Source of the DNA: Dermanyssus gallinae
Taxonomy: Eukaryota; Arthropoda; Arachnida; Mesostigmata; Dermanyssidae
DNA length: 64,000 nt
Direction of reading: 5' to 3'
NCBI GenBank assembly: GCA_003439945.1
Contig: QVRM01006018.1
Span: 746,001 to 810,000, forward strand
The translations under genes were made by a program, and so were the position numbers. The first letter of the stretch is position 1. The number at the start of each line of letters is the position of its first letter. The notes under the pieces were generated by a model. That model searched no databases, was not told where the DNA came from, and was given only the letters and a program-made list of their open reading frames with translations. This document shows, piece by piece, positions 61,900-64,000 of this stretch.

Positions 61900-62515
61900 A
61901 ATCGTTAACTAAGTTAGCTAGATAATTTGGACATAACCACTGTTTGCCCTAGCGACTGCTACCAGCTATTTCCACAATCACTGTTACAACTACTACGAGG
62001 GACTAACACTAGTAATGAGTGGTGCGATCATAAGAAGGTAGCAGTTTCTTAAATAGTAAGCGCAAGCATTGCAAAACAGGTGTCCTAATTCTGCACAGTC
62101 TGTTATAACTGTTATGTTGTACTGTTCTGTACATCTGGATGTGTGATACTTAAGTGACGAAAAAAATCAACTGAACAACGTCCACGCAGCATTTGATGAG
62201 ACTTGCTCAAATAAACGAATAAATATTTCAACTAATAGCCTAATTAGAAGCGGTTAGATTTGCACCCACGATAGCAAAACTCCAATGTAGTGAAACATAG
62301 GTGTATCTGCACGTTCAATAAACAGCAGCTATGCACAGTGTATGCCAATCCGTAGGCAGAGAATACCTTGAAGAACGCCAGTCGTGGCTAGCTTCTCAAA
62401 GCATAGAGAGGATAATTCATGCAATTGTACGCACAGTTTCTTACATTTTCATTTGAACTCACATTGTATATAAGTGTATAACCCTTGGGTTAATCACTTA
62501 AATAAGATCTATTTC
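61900..62515. other. No recognisable gene or repeat
   Basis: AT-rich unique sequence with no open frame of note. Confidence 0.5.
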
Positions 62516-62518
<3 letters not shown>

Positions 62519-62572
<54 letters not shown>

Positions 62573-62744
62573 TTAGATTTTTCGTAAGGCTATTGCCCGT
62601 GTACGGTTTTTTCATGTCATGGCTAATTTTAATCCACTCCGGCATTTACCTTGTCTAAATTGGAAACCATACAAACCAATTTAAGAGTGGCCGGTCTGGG
62701 TCTCGAATGCAAGGCAAAGGCTTTGCTACTAAGCCATCTTGCTC

Positions 62745-62778
<34 letters not shown>
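62519..62778. repeat. (TA)n array split by a SINE
   Basis: TA runs 62519-62554 and 62747-62778 lie directly on either side of SINE B3 and its poly-A tail. Confidence 0.9.
62555..62746 (-). mobile_element. SINE family B, copy B3, B box deleted
   Basis: A minus-strand copy running from the A box head (ACCGAGCAAGATGGCTTAGT, complement ending at 62746) to a 20-base poly-A tail (T at 62555-62574). The body matches B1 closely. Compared with B1, 15 bp are missing between TCTCGA and ATGCAAGG, which removes the B box. The AAATTGG/CCAATTT stem is kept and here extends to 8 bp. The 3' part beyond GCCATGAC is longer than in B1. Without a B box the copy should be a poor Pol III template (inference). Confidence 0.85.
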
Positions 62779-62779
<1 letters not shown>

Positions 62780-62849
62780 TTTTTCATTTTATATATATTT
62801 CTAAGAAAAAGTATACATGTTGCGGAGACAAATTTTGTCAATTCTCAGC

Positions 62850-63650
62850 CATAGCCGAGCGTAGTGGGAAAGAGCTTTGCTGGATTGCCTTTAACACATT
62901 GCCTGACCGCTTTAGTACGTCGCTCCCCACTGCTGCTCGGGCTATCGGGCTTCCAGCTATTGCCTTAAAAGCCAGGTATAGCGAAAATCGTATCCAAGAG
63001 ATTCGTACTGCAACGTCTGATATATCCTTGTTGAATATCTACTTGAGGACACATTATCTGTTGAATGCAAACTCATAAAGATGCAGCGTACACGATGCAC
63101 AAACGTGGCATGTTGTTGTTGCTGCTGCTGATGGTTGTTTAGTATCCTAGACGGATACATTGTATTTGTCTTGGTTCTTCGGCCAAGTGAAAGCCTCCAG
63201 TCGGGCCAAAACATATGTTAAGATTATTTTTATAGCACGACATGTTAGCCTGATAAAGATAAAGCAAAGTAGTTCTGAGTAGTACAACTAATCCGAATAT
63301 TTGCAATTCGACGAAATTCCGCTCGTATGAGCGAGCCACACGCGCGCACTACATGCTTATATTTACGCATGTTTCCTATGATTCATAAAGATATGTGTGT
63401 GTGTGTGTGCGTATGTGAATGATTTTATTCCTCTTCAAAATGTTACAAACGATATTTCTAGTGGCAATGTTTTAAATATACGAGTTTACCGTAATATAAC
63501 TAATCTGGTTTTGTGTCTTCGTATTTTCCGCTTCGAGCATTATAGTCTCTGTTTGAACGAGTACGTTTTTTTTTATATAGACTAGCAGTCACTTACGAAC
63601 TTCTAGCCGAGCATTTTGGACGAAACATCCAGGGAAAAAAATTCTGTCGG
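62850..63650. other. No recognisable gene
   Basis: Unique sequence with a short GTGTGT run near 63393. The plus-strand frame at 62707-63078 is partly SINE and TA-derived and is not called. Confidence 0.45.
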
Positions 63651-63656
63651 ACTTGT

Positions 63657-63882
63657 TGCTCAAGTTGTTGTTGTTGTTGTTGTTGCTACTATTGTGGCTG
63701 CAACAGCTGTTGATATTGCTATTCCGACTGCTGTACAACGTTTGTTCCGTTGCTAACTTTGTTGTTGTTGTTGTTGTTGTTGTTATTGCTGTTGATGTTG
63801 CTACCATGTTGCCTCTAATGTTGCTATTTTCTGCTTGTTTCTGTCGCTGTTGTTGTTATTGCTGTTGCTGCTGCTGCTGATG
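63657..63882 (+). repeat. TTG-rich array in two blocks
   Basis: TTG runs at about 63664-63690 and 63757-63785, then diffuse TGTTGTTATTGCTGTTGCTG to 63882. Confidence 0.85.
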
Positions 63883-64000
63883 GTTGTTTAGCTGCCGCGT
63901 CCTGCGTTTGTTGTGCCCCTAAGTGATGAATTTAGTAGCTGCGAGCAAAAGCACACGATTAACCTCAATGGCGTCGACAGCCGCGCTCAGCAGCGCTAAA

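Overview
This window looks like repeat-rich, non-coding nuclear DNA from an animal, most likely an arthropod; a mite or tick is possible but unproven. The evidence is the absence of any compact or operon-like gene layout, several mariner-lineage transposons, an RLE-type non-LTR retrotransposon, tRNA-derived SINEs with recognisable A and B boxes, and dozens of (TA)n and (TTG/CAA)n microsatellites. I recognise no intact host protein gene, tRNA gene, rRNA gene or CRISPR array. Most long open frames are low-complexity readings of microsatellites (poly-N, poly-V, poly-L, YIYI) or of strongly pyrimidine-rich DNA. The window may be intergenic or the inside of a long intron.

Layout. 1-9.5 kb: unique sequence with TTG/CAA, TA and polypurine tracts. 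9.9-11.0 kb: a dense transposon cluster with a mariner C-terminal scrap, a shrunken second mariner with matching ends, and a TA-centred fold-back. 11.4-13.5 kb: TTG and CAA arrays, a CAACATGAA-type minisatellite and SINE copy A1. 16-25 kb: SINEs B1, A3 and B2, dispersed repeat C1, a long GAT/GGT cryptic repeat and TTG arrays. 26-29.3 kb: a GC-rich, pyrimidine-biased stretch and SINE A2. 33.8-35.9 kb: a 5'-truncated, broken RLE retrotransposon with (TAA)n on both sides. 36-54 kb: mostly unique AT-rich DNA with very long TA arrays, repeat C2 and two fold-backs. 55.0-56.3 kb: a full-length irritans-like mariner with perfect terminal repeats but a dead transposase. 58-64 kb: SINE A4, a degenerate mariner N-terminal half, a tiny second copy of the retrotransposon 3' end inside (TAA)n, and SINE B3 sitting inside a TA array.

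How the parts relate. The elements are mobile-DNA fossils, not a gene pathway. Three relationships stand out. (1) Both copies of the RLE retrotransposon are bounded on both sides by (TAA)n, the behaviour known for Dong (R4 clade), which suggests target preference. (2) SINE family A, four copies in both orientations, keeps a short stem-loop just before its A-rich 3' end. (3) Dispersed repeat C, two copies about 29 kb apart, keeps a polypyrimidine-CAG|GTAAGC motif on the minus strand that resembles a recursive splice site. All of this comes from reading the sequence by eye; no database search was possible.
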